From Hibiscus mutabilis (Eukaryota; Streptophyta; Magnoliopsida; Malvales; Malvaceae), in NCBI GenBank assembly GCA_019671005.1, contig CM033714.1, positions 84,063,909 through 84,127,908 of the forward strand: a DNA stretch of 64,000 bases, in the 5' to 3' direction. Shown piece by piece: positions 22,060 to 34,620 of the stretch. Within the stretch, counting starts at the first letter, position 1. The number at the start of each line of letters is the position of its first letter. The position numbers and the translations under genes were made by a program. The notes below the pieces were generated by a model, which did no database searches, was not told the origin of the DNA, and worked only from the letters and a program-made list of their open reading frames with translations.

Positions 22060-22856
22060 GGCTTAAGTGACAAATAAGTGTCTAAACTATATATTTTTCA
22101 TATAGGAGCCCAAATTATTTATCGGGCTAAATAGGTGCTTAACGTTTTTAAAATTTTATTTATGTGCCTTGTCGTTAACCGCAGTTAAAAAATCTGTTAG
22201 CCAATAAAAACATGACACGTAACAATATTAAACATTTTCTAAATTTTATTTTTTTAAAAAATAAATCAGAATTTATAAAAAAATCTTGAAATTTTCAAAT
22301 CCCTAAACCCCAAATTCGACCACTCGCATTGGCATTGGTCGCATTTTCGGCGACGGAATGAAGCGTCCTCCCCTCGTCGAATGATCCATACACCGTTCAT
22401 TGTCCGTTATGCCGTTGTTCATCATGAATCGTTCAAATGAATTATTCGACGATTTTGGTGTTTCGTACGTCATCGGTCAATTTTCGGCGACGAGGTGGTG
22501 GGGTAAATAGTCGTGATGGTCCGACGACGGATGTAATGGGCGATGGCGTGACAATCGACGACAAAATCATGTCAAATTGAGATTTTGAGTTTTTGAGAGT
22601 TAAGAATTTTAAAATTTGGGATATTTTGCGAAATTTAGGGTTATTTTGTTTTATTTATTTTTAAATATAATCTCGAAAATTTAAGAAGCTGACACGTGTC
22701 AAAAAACGAAAGCTAATAGTGAAAATTAACGGACAATAATAATACGACATCTATTTGAGTAATGTTGAAAACGTTAGGCACATATTTAGCCTAAAATAAA
22801 GTTTAGGCACCTATGTAGAAAAAGGTATAGTTTGGCACTTATTTACCGCTTAAGCC
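22060..22856. mobile_element. Mutator-like non-autonomous element A
   Basis: Ends are GGCTTAAGTGACAAATAAGT and the complement of CTTATTTACCGCTTAAGCC. Flanking 9-mers GTTTCTTTA (22051-22059) and TTTTCTTTA (22857-22865) match at 8 of 9. Length is 797 bp. It contains a GC-richer core (22310-22560) with no open frame of note. Confidence 0.82.
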
Positions 22857-22865
22857 TTTTCTTTA

Positions 22866-23321
22866 CATATATATAAATTAATTTAGGGTAAACATTAACA
22901 TTGATCATTAAACTATTATCGCTTTCATGTTTTGGTAACCAAACTATTAATTTTTAAAAAATAATCACCAATGTTATATTTTCCTATTTTAGTCACGGAA
23001 AAAATAGGAAAACAAGAATAGTTTAGTGATCAAAGTATGAAAGAAGCAATAGATTGGTTATTAAAACAAGAAAAAAATAACATCTCTGTGACCAAGTAAG
23101 AAAAAAATAACATTTGCGATGATTTTACATAAAATAATAATTTATTGACCAAACTAGAAAAGCGAATAGTTTAGTGGCAAACGGCGACGTTTACCCATTA
23201 ATTTAATATTCTCTGTTCCATAAATTTATAAAAAGTGGTAATGGGAATGATCTACGCCATAGGCTTATGCAATGAGTTTTTAGATAAATTAGAAAATAAC
23301 CTGGCATATAATTTTTTTAAA
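22866..23321. other. Worn MULE-like spacer
   Basis: 22889-23200 starts GGGTAAACATTAACATTGAT and ends near AAACGGCGACGTTTACCC. It has inverted ends with TTTAGTGATCAAAGTATGAA-like arms, so it is probably another short terminal-inverted-repeat element. No gene. Confidence 0.5.
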
Positions 23322-24177
23322 GGCTTAATAGTTAAGTAGGTGCCCAAACTATACTCGGACTTATTTTTGGTGCCCAAACTATTTTTAGCTCTAAATAGGT
23401 GCTTAATTTTTTATTTCGATCATTTTAAGTGTCTGACTGTTAATAAGAAAACCCGTTAGCCAATTAAAATGTGACACGTGGCATATTTTTATTTTTATTT
23501 TAACTAATTTTAAAATAAAATTCAAAAGTAAAAAAATTAAAAAAAGTATCAGTTTTAATTTTTACAAAATAGTCCCAAATCCCTATCCCAAAACCCCCCC
23601 CAAATTGTCACCATTTTGGCCGTTGATTGCCTCATCGGAGACCACCACTACCGCCGCCAGACCGCCGTTACCATTTCTCCCAACCACCCATCATCAGTAA
23701 CTGACGGTAGGTGTGCTGATTGGCTTCCTTTTCGCGAGTTTAACTTCCTTCGACGTTAGAAAGCCAATCGGCAGACCTACCGTCGAAAACCGACGATGGG
23801 TGGTTGGGGGAATGGTCGTGGTGGTCTGACGGGGAGATATGGTGGCCGGCGGCGTGACCATCGACAGCGGTATCGGCTAGGGAACTTAGGGATTTTAATT
23901 TTGGGGGCCATTTTGTGAGTTTTCAAAATTTAGGGTTTTTAAAAAATAAATTAAAAAATAAGTTAAATTTTAAAAAGGAATGAAATAAAAATAAAAAGTT
24001 ATTTTTAAAAAAAGTAACGGTAGTTAATGGTTAGACACCTAAAATGACCGAAATGAAAGTTTAGGCACCTATTTAGAGCTAAAAATAGTTTAGGCACCAC
24101 AAGTAAGCCACAAGTATAGTTTAGGCACCAAAAATAAGCCACAAGTATAATTTAGGCACCTATTTAGCTATTAAGCC
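23322..24177 (+). mobile_element. Mutator-like non-autonomous element B
   Basis: Ends are GGCTTAATAGTTAAGTAGGT and the complement of CACCTATTTAGCTATTAAGCC. Length is 856 bp. An internal GC-rich inverted repeat is centred near 23745, with arms reading CCAACCACCCATC...GACGGTAGGT and their complement. Target duplication is unclear because both flanks are T/A runs. Confidence 0.78.
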
Positions 24178-24238
24178 TTTTTTTTAATAATTTCAACGTC
24201 AAGTCAATTTCACTTGCCCATTGGCCTTGATTTTATTT

Positions 24239-25032
24239 AGCTTAATACCTAAATAGGTGCCCAAACTATGCTTGTGGATCATTTTTGTGCTTAAATTATT
24301 TTTAGCTTTAAATAGGTGTTTAAAGTTTCAATTTTGACCATTTTATGTGCATAATCGTTAACTACCGTTATTTTTATTAAAAATAATTTTTTATTTTATT
24401 TTTTAAATTTAATTTGTTTTTTACTTAATTTTTTTAAAACCCTAAATTTCCCAAAACTCACAAAATAACCCCCAAATTCGAAATCCCTAACTTCCCTAGC
24501 CAATTCTACCGTCCCCATATCCGCCGCCGAACTACCATGACCATTTCCCCCAACTACCCATAGTCGGTAACTGGTGGTAGGTGTGTCGATCGGCTTCCTA
24601 AAGTCGAAAGAAGTCAAAATCGCGAAAAGGAAGTCGTCAGCACACCTACCGTCGGTTATCAACAATGGGTGGTTGGGGGAAACGGTCGTTGTGGTCCGGC
24701 GGCGGTAGTGGTAGTCTCTGGTGAGGCAGTAAACGACGACAACGACGGTAATTTGGGGATTATATGTTAGGGATTTAGGATTGTTTTGTAAAGATTTAAA
24801 ACTATCAATTTTTTTTAAAAAACTTGAATTTTATTTAAAAATTAATTAAAAGAAATTAAAAATTAAAACATGCCACTTGTCACATTTTAATTGGATAACG
24901 GTTTTTTATTAACGGTAGGCACCTAAAATGATTAAAATTGAAACTTTAGGCACATATTTAGAGCTAAAAATAGTTTAGACACTAAAAGTGATCTACAAGT
25001 ATAGTTTAGGCACCTATTTAAGTATTAAGCCT
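24239..25032 (-). mobile_element. Mutator-like non-autonomous element C
   Basis: Same family as B but in the reverse orientation: the segment with CCAATTAAAATGTGAC lies on its right side, complemented. Ends are AGCTTAATACCTAAATAGGT and the complement of TATTTAAGTATTAAGCCT. TTTTATTT flanks both sides (24231-24238, 25033-25040). It has the same internal GC-rich inverted repeat. Confidence 0.78.
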
Positions 25033-25040
25033 TTTTATTT

Positions 25041-25500
25041 TGGGTTTTTTTAAACGTGGGGCTAAAATGATGTGACAGCTTATTTTGTATTAATAAAGTT
25101 GATAATGATGTGACAACAGTTTTGTCGTATTGGAGAAAAGCATTTCCACATGTGTAGACGTGCCAGCTTATTTTGTTGGGTAAATTGCGCGATAGAACAA
25201 TAATTTAGTATACGCGGCAAAACAAGTATGTCCATATGGGCCCACTTTTCGGACTGAAGTGCGGAATTAAGGTTTCTTTAGGTTGAAGATATTTTGAATT
25301 CGAATTAATTCGAGTCAGATAAATTAAGACGAATTCGGATAATTTTGGTGTTTTAAAAATCTTAAATATTTTTTATTTTATGTAATAATTATTTTGACTT
25401 TTACATAACTATAACATGATATATATTCGTCTCATAAAAATTTTAAAAAACAACTTTATATAAATGTTTTATTATAATATAGATATTTTATATGATATAA
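25041..25500. other. AT-rich intergenic, nothing recognised
   Basis: No gene or repeat border supported. Confidence 0.5.
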
Positions 25501-26172
25501 TTGAAAATGTTTATTATATGCAATAATTATGATTGTATGATTTGTATAATTTTTTTTTATGTAAACATGATCATACATAGAGTAGAATCTTGCGCTATAT
25601 AATTATATAATATAATTGAAAGTGTCTCATTAAAAAAATGGATGTTGTTTATCTTAGGAGACACGAGTTTAAATTATTTTGTCTACAAGGTGTATGCGTA
25701 TTGTCAAAGGGTTAAGAATATGTATGAACAATTCATACCTTATAATCAGCGGACCCTACCTCATCTATAGCGGGGCTTTGTTTTCAAACTCTGACAGTAG
25801 TGAAACTTGGAGTAAAAGTTTAAGGGTTTAACTAAAAAAATTAATAATTTTGAGAGATTTTTGAGAGGGAATTTAATTAAAATATTCAAAATTTTGACGT
25901 TTAATATGAATTTTTAAAAATCTTGATGGGGGCTAAATTATTTTTTTTAATTTTAAGGGTAAAATTCAAAATTTTCAAAATTTTAGGGAGTCGTAGCCCC
26001 TACTAGGCCCTTCAAGGATTCACTCTTGAACTATGATTTCAGTAGAAAAAAGAACGTTGTAATTCTTTTTAGGTGACATAAGTTGGAGCAATTTGTTCGC
26101 ATAATGTGTGCGTATACTTAAAGAGGGTAAATGGTTAAGATCTGTTGGCATTGTGTAAAATTTAAGAGTTTT
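25500..26172. repeat. Dispersed repeat copy 1 (with GTAGCCCCTACTAGGCCC core)
   Basis: Matches 27960-28682 over most of its length: shared strings include TGAAAATGTTTATTATATG, GTAAACATGATCATA, TTTTGTTTTCAAACTCT and GAGTTTTACGTG. A shorter third copy lies at 41290-41520. It is non-coding and perhaps an old LTR fragment. Confidence 0.8.
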
Positions 26173-27620
26173 ACGTGTTTTTAAAATGTTAAATTTGTAA
26201 AAATAGATGGTTTTGATTAACTATGAGTAAAATGACTGATTTTTTTATATAAAAAGACCAGTGTAACATATTTAATTTAAAAGTTTAAATATCCTACAAG
26301 AATCCCATGCCAATATATTCAACAACTACTTCATCTTTTGTCACAATAGTATTTGTTTCGATTTTCTAGTCACAATAGGATATTGTGAATTTGTGATCCA
26401 ATAACAACATGTCCATTCATATTTTTGTTTATTTTCGCATAATATCTCATTTTTAGTTTTTTTATTCCATTTAGCTAATAAAAATTTTAAAGAATATGAA
26501 TGTAATTTATTTTATTTTATGGGAAAATGTTTTTTTAAGGGAAGGTATAGAGAAATTTTATTTACACATTGGGTTAGGAAATTATATATATATACATATA
26601 TTTTTGGCTGCGATTCAGAATTTTTTAATTAAGGATAATTTTTGTGTGTAGAAATATTCTCATTACCTATGGTTACTTTCAATTATTGATTTTCACTAAT
26701 CTAACGATCCAAAAAAATAAAACTCTTGAGTTTGATATTGTGTCAACGAATTCTAACCCCATATATTTTATAGAATCTTACGTCGATGATATTAGATTTT
26801 GACTCGATAGCAACTTAAATTTTTATTAAATGTCATCTATAGAATCTATTTCATTGTATCATTTAAATAGAATATTGTAAACTAATTTTATAGGTTTTTA
26901 AAACCTAAATTAGTTGTATTTTCTTTTTTAAATGAAATTAATTATAATAATTTTTAATTAGAAATAAAATAAAGTTTAAGTAATATATATAACCGTAATT
27001 AATTTTTGAAGAACACCCTTCTTGTGATTTATATAATACTTTGACATTTTTATTTTCACTGTTCCATGTAAAAACATCTTTTTCTTCTTTGTCTTTTTAT
27101 TTAAAAAAACTCTTTATTAATATATTTTTATACACTGAAATAAATTTTGTTTATAAGTATAGTGTGTATGAATTTCATCAACAACTACAAATAAAATAGA
27201 TATTTTCATTAAATTATATTAAGAATATTCAAACAAAACAATTATATATAATGACACAAAAACTTTAACAAGTGGTCACCCTAATCAATTGACATGTCAT
27301 TAGCTTAATATTAAGTAACATGCAGCCCTATTACTAATTATCAGCTATTTTTAAAATCTGTAAAATTATTTAATTTGATATAATTTTCAGAATCAAGTAT
27401 ATTTGTATGGTAACATTGAAATTTATTTTAAAGAACTCATTTTTTTAGAATTTTCTGATTTTTTTCATTTTTTATGAATCAATATTTTTTTAAAAAAATT
27501 AAACCTAATTATAATTTTGAAAAAAATATAAATTTGAAACATAAAATTTTAAAATTAGAGTTTTTTACTTTTTAAAATTTGTTTTTAAATTATATGTTTT
27601 TAGATTGTTTATTTTTATTT
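26173..27620. other. AT-rich intergenic, nothing recognised
   Basis: Very AT-rich; no supported gene or structured repeat. Confidence 0.5.
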
Positions 27621-27960
27621 TTATTGTATATGGTACGATCTAATTGAGCGAGTTTACTGTGCGTCAGTCTAAAAAACAACCAGCTTAAAATGTTATCAAA
27701 ACATACAACATTTTATGTTAGTCCATGTAATATTTTAGATTGTAATATGAAATATTAAAACATGCAACTTAAAATGTTACCCACACAACTTAAAATTGAG
27801 TATATATTCTGACAACATTTTAAGTTATAATATTTCGGTTACAACTTAAAATGTTATCTCACATAAAATCTAAAATGTTATACGTTTTAATAATATTTTA
27901 GCTCGGCTTTTTTTTTTACAGTTGTGTAGGCTGTCGGTCCAATTAGATCACATGATTTCT
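27500..27960. repeat. Second copy of the foldback repeat, unoccupied MULE site
   Basis: Parallels 15390-15516 joined to 17110-17400 without the Pack-MULE. The site reads TATTGTATATGG at 27622-27633. Confidence 0.8.
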
Positions 27961-28682
27961 TTTTAATTGAAAATGTTTATTATATGTAATAATTATGGTT
28001 GTATGTTTTGTATAAAATTTTTATGTAAACATGATCATATAGAGAGAGGTAGAATCTTACGCTATATAAAATTTTAAGTTTTACATCTTTTTAAAATGTT
28101 AAATGATAGTAAATGAATTATTTCGATCCAAAAAAAAAACTAAACAAGCTTGACATAATATAATAGATCCTAACTCTTCTATAGTGGGGATTTGTTTTCA
28201 AACTCTAACAGTGACTAAAATTAGAGTAAAAGTTTGAGGGAGCCAACTTAATTTTTTTTTTTAATTTGGATACTTGAATGAAAATTTTCAAAAATTTTGA
28301 GAGTTTAACTAAACTTTTAATAATTTTTGAGAGATTTAACAAAAATATTAAAAAAAAAACTAGAGGGTATTTAACTAAAATTATACAAAATTTTGAAACT
28401 TAATATAAATTTTTAAAAATCTTGATGGGGCCAAATTAAAATTTTAAAAAATTTAGGGGGTAAAATTTGATTTTTCCAAAATTTTGAGGGTCATGGCCCC
28501 TACAAAGCCCTTCAAGGATCCGCCCTTGAACTCTGATTATAGTGAAAGAAGAAGAAGAAGGTTGTAATCCTTCTTAGGTGACATGAGTTGGAACAATTTG
28601 TCTGCATAATGTGTGCGTATAATTAAAAAATATAAATAGTTAAGATCTATTGGCATTGTGTAAAATTTAAGAGTTTTACGTG
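27960..28682. repeat. Dispersed repeat copy 2, cut by the Tat LTR at 28683
   Basis: Second copy of 25500-26172. It ends exactly at GAGTTTTACGTG, where the LTR begins. Confidence 0.8.
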
Positions 28683-30527
28683 TGTAACAACGAGGAGTCG
28701 CCACCAATCTTTTTAATTTATTTAGGTGAGATTGGATCACCTGAAAACCCGGTTATTTTAATAAAACTTATTTTTGTCATTTTTATTAAAACAACGAGTT
28801 TTGGTCTGTAAAATCAGAAAGTAGGTTCGGGAGTCGATTACGTGTGGGGAAGGGTGAGAACCCCCACAACGCCTAAAACTGGTACCTAGTCGATTACAAA
28901 TTATTTTAGTGACGAAAATTAAGAATTCGAATCTTAATTTAAAATTGTGACCCCTTAAAATATTTGAAAGAATATTTATTTATATAAAGGAAGTTTACAC
29001 CCCAACGCCCGGGGCATAATTCATGTTAAAGTATCGAACAAAGGAAAATCATTTTGAAATTTATGATTTAATATTATAATTAAAAATAATGTTTCGTAAT
29101 AGAAATTAACTGAAAGCGGCACCCCTACATTTAGGGTACGTTTTTCACGATAATCCATAATAAAAAATCATTTAAATTTATAAAATTCGAAGAAAATGAA
29201 TGTCGTACTTATATATATATATATAACACGTTATTGTATAAATAATAATAATAGTAGTAGTAGTAATAATAATAGATATAATAATAATAAAACTAAAAAC
29301 AGCGACTGAAATGAAACAAATAAGAGATTAAGGTGCAAAATTAATAAAAAATAGTGACTAAAATTAGATAAAACAAGAAATAAAGTGCAAAAACGTAAGG
29401 ATACAACAACTGAGGGACCGAATCTATGATTTTCCCTTTTCCATTAAAAGCGCGCAGATCTCCCCCTCCGAGTCGGGTCCGAACGCGGGTTGTATACACT
29501 CAAAACGGCGTTGTTTTGAAACGCCTTTATATAAACTTTGGCTCTCCAAAAAATCATTTTAACACTTGTTATTACAAAAAATTAGCAGCTATTTCCCCCC
29601 TTCGGCCGAGGTTTAACTGCTGCCCAGCGCCCGCCGTGAGCCGTCGTTCATCGGTGGCGGAGAACCACCGTAAACGGCGGCCAAAATACATGCAAGAGAT
29701 GTGTTTGGTTCGGTTTCGAGTCCTGAACACTGATCTGAGGTTTGTTTTTCCTAAATCCTTCTTTATTTTCTTAGATCTAAGGTAAATCGAAAGGTTTTAT
29801 AAATATTTTTTTACCTTTTTCATATTGTTTTTGCTTCGATTTTTTGCCCCTCTTTATTTTTTGTTCGATTTTGGTCTCTAAATCCCTCACTGATCTCTAA
29901 TCTATTTTTGGTTTTTTGATTCGAATCCTCTTTTTTTCTTTTCTATTTGTAAACCGAGCCCTTTTTTATAGGGTTTTGGTTTTGGGGTGACCTGGAAAGC
30001 AAGGGACAGATGGAGAATGGTGGGTTCAAGTTTGGGCGGTAGTGGCAGTGTAATGAGGCAATGGTGGCAGATGAGATAAACATTTGGGGCTTTGATTTTT
30101 AAGGGTTTATTTTTGTTTAATCAAGATTTGATTTGGTTTGGCTGTGTCGGCAGGAACTGACGGCGGCGCGCGGCTCAGACAACAACGACTTTGGTGGTGA
30201 CGACAGCTGATGAAGACGACAGCGGCTTGGCAGCAATGGCAGTGGCTGATTGTTGGATGGAGGCGACGACGGCTAAAGCATAGAGGGTTGATGGCTAGGG
30301 TTTTCAATTAGGGTTAGATTGGTTAGGGTTTTTTTTGTAATGGGTCACAGGTTATGGATATTGGGCCCTGGTTTGGGTTTAATAAATAGGTATTAGTTAT
30401 ATTTTAAATGGGTCTGGTGGGTATTATTTTTTGTAATGGATATTAGGTTGTATATTGGATTGGGTCTGGTTAAATATTTGGGTTTGTAATATGGATTTAA
30501 AAGCCCGGATTAAAATGGGTGCCTACA
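28683..30527 (-). repeat. 3' LTR of the Tat-type element
   Basis: The minus strand starts TGTAGGCACCCATTTTAATC at 30527 and ends GGTGGCGACTCCTCGTTGTT plus ACA at 28683, a usual Tat LTR end. Length is 1845 bp. The left border is confirmed by comparison with the uninterrupted repeat at 26160-26172. It includes TA and TAA microsatellites at 29210-29290. Confidence 0.82.
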
Positions 30528-30542
30528 ACTGCCCCTCTTTGC
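30528..30542 (-). other. Polypurine tract of the Tat-type element
   Basis: The minus strand reads GCAAAGAGGGGCAGT directly before the LTR start, the normal place for plus-strand priming. Confidence 0.8.
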
Positions 30543-30754
30543 TCATTGTTGTATAACAGAAATAGAGCAAAGACAAAAAGGAACCCATTTATCTGGTCTG
30601 GTTGGGGCTTCTTCTTTCTTGGCACAACTCTCATTTCTCCACTTTACTTGATCTGCTCAGCCGCTCTTGTACGCAAAGTCTTCAAAATAAAGTGGTCTGA
30701 AGCAAAATGAGAATGGCATACTATGACTCTATCGACGACGCAATACCTGTAGAA

Positions 30755-31955
30755 AATTTGACCTAGCTGCAACACTGACGGAGAAGAAAGGTCTGCAAAA
30801 CTTGATCCAACTGCAACACTGACGGAGAGACATGATCAAAGGATGAAGGTTCTGACATTTGATCCAGCTGCAACACTGACGAAGAGACAGGATCGAATGA
30901 AGGCTCTGATGTTTGCTCCAGCTGCAACACTGACGGAGAGACATGATCAAATGATGAAGGTTCTAACATTTGATCCAGTTGCAACATTAACGGAGAGGCA
31001 TGATAGAATGAAGGCTCTGATGTTTGATCCAGCTGCAACACTGACAGAGAGGCAGGATCGAATGAAGGCCCTGTTTGAAGAGACGGGAACTGAAGAAATT
31101 TTTTTTCCTTTTTTCTCTTTTATTTTTTCTTCTTTTTCTTTTTTTCCTTTTTCTTTTATTTCTTCTCTTTTTTCTTTTTTTGACAACAACATTTACTAGG
31201 AGAGGAAAAAGTTAGTAAATTTTGACCCAGCTACAACAGTGACGAAGAGGCAAGGTCTATAGTTAGTAAGGTTGATCCAGCTACGGCACTGACGAAGAAG
31301 CAGGATCGAGAGTTAGTGAGTTTGGTCTAGCTACAACACTGATGAAGAGGCAAGACCATGAGTTGGTAAAGTTTGACCCAACTACAACACTAACAAAGAG
31401 GCAAGGTATAGAGTTAATGGGGTTGATCCAGCTACGACACTGATGAAAAGGCAGAATCGCAAATTAGTGACTTGGTCAGCTACATCACTGACGAAGAGGC
31501 AAGTCCAAGATTTGACCGAGCTGCAACACCGATGAAGAGGCATGGTCTAAAGATAAAAAGTTTTGATCCAGCTGCAACACTGACGAAGAGGCAGGATCAG
31601 AGGATGAAGGTTCTTATATTTGATCCAGTTGCAACACTAACAAAGAGCCAGGATCGAATAATGAAGAAATTTTGATATGTTTCTACTATGAAGAAAGATG
31701 CGTGATCTGTTGAAAGTGCTGATCAAGCTACAACTCTGACGAAGAGGCGTGATGGATGATGAAAGTTTGATCTGCAACAACTTTAACGAAGTGGCAAGAT
31801 CTGTATAAGAAGGTTCGATCCGCAACAATTCTGACGAAGTGGCATGATCTCGGGAAGAAGGTTCGACCTGTTACAACTCTGACAAAGTGACACGATCTGC
31901 AGAAGATGGTTTGATCCACAACAACTCTGACGAAGTGGCATGATCGAAGTTTTGA
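30755..31955 (-). repeat. Tandem array (about 20 units of 48-57 bp) in the Tat 3' non-coding zone
   Basis: On the plus strand each unit contains GATCCAGCTGCAACACTGAC followed by GAAGAGGCA and GATC plus a variable part. Early units (30780-31070) are about 57 bp and nearly identical; later units (31720-31950) are 48 bp with CAACAACTCTGACGAAGTGG. A T/C-rich tract at 31095-31190 interrupts the array. Confidence 0.9.
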
Positions 31956-33100
31956 CTTTGATTTTCTTTTTGGGGATTTTTTATAATTTTTCTATTTTTG
32001 ATTTTCCTTTTTTGGGTTTTTTTTGCCATTTTTTATTTTTCATTCTTTTTATTTCTTTCTTTTTAGATCCTTTTGAATTTTCCTTTTTTTTTATTCTGAA
32101 GATGAGGTCTGAAGAAAATATTTGGTCTAGTCGTACAGTCAACAGAAAAACTAGACCTGGACAAAAAATTGATTTGTCGCGCCATCAACGGCAAAGAAAG
32201 ATCTGAAAAATATAGGATCTGCTATATCATGGCAGGGAATCATGACCCTCTTAGGCTTTGATCACCTGGTTTTCTCCTAAAAGGGCATATAACTCCTTAA
32301 TCATTCTTTTATCCTACTTGTTTCGCTGCAATTTTAGGGAGATGAACTTGTTGTCGTACTCATTCCGCTGCAACTCCCGGGAGATGAGATTGTTGTGCTA
32401 ATATGCTCCACCACTTGCTGTGGGATAGGATCTGTAAAACTTCTTGAACATATTTGAGATGTTATGATTAGCATGAGTCAAATAATGCTAGCTTAAATAT
32501 GTCTAATGAATGTATGAATGATCCTAGCATGAATGTAAAATGCCATTCGAGAATGATTTTTTAGTTTCGAGATCGACTTAAGCATCCAGCATCATCGTCT
32601 GTTTGAATCATTGGGCTTTCTCTTTTCAGGTCTAATTAGATTGCAAAAACTATTTACCCCATATTCTGTCTGAGTAAGGCCTCTTTTTCTCTTGGCCTGT
32701 TTACCGACGAGAATGTCCCTTTTTGAATCATGACTGCTTTTGGTCCCTGTACTGTTAGGAATCTTTCAAAAGCAATGTAGAGGGGTCTTTTATATTTGTT
32801 AGCTCACTGATCCTTATGTCAACATATGATATTTGTGTAAACAAGGATAAGATGAAAAAGAGAATTTATTGAAAGTGAAGTTCATGACATTTAGATAACA
32901 AACATTGAACAAAAATCAAGCAAAAAGACAAAAATAGGTGCCTCAGATATCTAGCAAACGAGCTTTGCTGAACTGGTTTGCCAAGAATCAGCATGTGTCT
33001 AGGAGGCCTTAGGTGCTTTGACGATATCTCAACATGCACAAATTCTCCTCGTACCGCGGAGCCTCAAGGGAACTGATCATTTCAAGCCTTAGCTTTTCTC
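31956..33100 (-). other. Remainder of the Tat 3' non-coding zone
   Basis: T-rich tract at 31960-32100, then mixed sequence with no open frame of note before integrase begins. Confidence 0.6.
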
Positions 33101-34620
33101 TGCCAAAATTTGAGTTGCCTTCATTTTTCAGGTGAAATATTTCTTGACCGAATCTGAGTTCATAGGGCTAGACAGATCTTTACCGTCTATTTCAGTCAAA
33201 ATTAAAACCCCTCCAAAAAGGTTTTCTTCACAACATACGACCCTTCCCAGTTTGGCGTCCATTTTCCTCGGGAATCTCTTTGATTGGGCATGAACTTTTT
33301 TAACACTAGATCTCTCTCCCGGAATTTCCTCGGGTGAACTTTCTATTAAAAGCTCGCATCATCATTTTTTGGTACATTTGACCATGTCGGATGGCTTTTA
33401 GTCTTTTTTTCTTCAATCAAAGCAAGTTGATCATATCTGGCTTGGCTCTATTCTGCTTCATCTAGTTTCAGCTCTAACAAAACTCGGAAAGAAGGAATCT
33501 CAACCTCAATGGGCAGTACCGCCTCTATCCCATAAACTAAGGAAAAAGAGGTTGCCCTAGTAGAAGTTATGAGTGATGTACGGTAGGCATATAGAGCGAA
33601 CGGTAGCTTCTCATGACAATCTTTATAAGTTTCTACCATATTTCCAACAATCTTCTTGATATTCTTGTTGGTTGCTTCCACTGCCCCGTTCATCTGTGGG
33701 TGGTATGGCGAGGAATTATGATGCCGTAATTGAATTGTTTGCATACCTCTTTTATGGTTTTATTATTCAAGTTTAATGCATTATCAGATATTATACTTTA
33801 TGGCATCCCGTATCGACATATAATTTCTTTCTTCAGGAATCTGCATACTGCTAATTTGGTGATATTGGCATAAATGGTTGCTTCCACCCACTTGGTGAAG
33901 TAATCAATAACCACAAAGATAAATCGGTGCCCATTGGAAGCCTTTGGGGATATAAACCCGATGGCATCCATGCCCCCACATAGAAAATGGCCATGGAGAG
34001 TTTATGACATGTGGCGATGAAGGAACATGATTTTTTTCGGCATAAATTTGATATGGCATTTCATTTCATAGTTGATGTAGTCCTCTTTCAAAGTTGACCA
34101 ATAATAGCCAAATCTCATAATCTGCCTAGCCATTGTAAATCTATTAGCGTGTGTTTCGCATACACCTTTATGAACTTCTCCAAGAATCTATTTGGCCTCG
34201 ACAGCATCTACACATCACAATAACACTTGATCTTTCCTTTTTTTGTACAGGATCTCCCCATCCAGGACATACTCGCTTGTTAGCCTTCGCAATGTCCTAT
34301 TTTCATTCTCAATAGCCTGCTCTGGGTACTCACGATTTTTTAGGTACCTCAAAATGTCATGAAACCAAGGATGTACGTCCTTTTCACCTTCCTCGATGCT
34401 ATAGCAATAAGCTGAAGACTGATATATACTCATTTGTATAGGCTTCAAATCAGATTACTTGTTGACTCTTATCAATGGAGATAAGGTAGCCAAGGAGTCT
34501 TCCATTTGATTGTCTTCTCGCAGAAGATAGTGGAAGGCAATCTCACAGAATTTTTTGATTAGATCCATAACAAGATTCCGATAATTCATCAATTTGGAAT
34601 CTTTGGTCCCACATTCTCCT
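33100..34620 (-). pseudogene. Integrase of Tat-type element, broken
   Basis: The minus strand gives, from 34450 down, the zinc-binding-like region (DGEILYKKRKDQVLL), then the core with YHPQMNGAVEATNKNIKKIV (33744-33640), and the C-terminal KKFMPNQRDSRGKWTPNWEG (33300-33240). The core Glu (AVEATN) is present. Stops between pieces prevent a full protein. Confidence 0.85.

Noticed and set aside
23322..25032. Inverted hairpin core in element C relative to B, suggesting a flip-flop inversion
   Set aside because: The arms are also reversed: the TGTGACACGTGGC-type segment is on the left in B and on the right in C. The whole element is simply in the opposite orientation.
29426..29785. 119-codon plus-strand open frame
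   Set aside because: It lies wholly inside the Tat LTR and has no recognisable domain.
30843..31199. Open frame with repeated FDPAATLTERQDRMKAL-type peptide
   Set aside because: It is a tandem non-coding array read by chance; the unit is a multiple of three only in part of the array, and the strand is opposite to the element.
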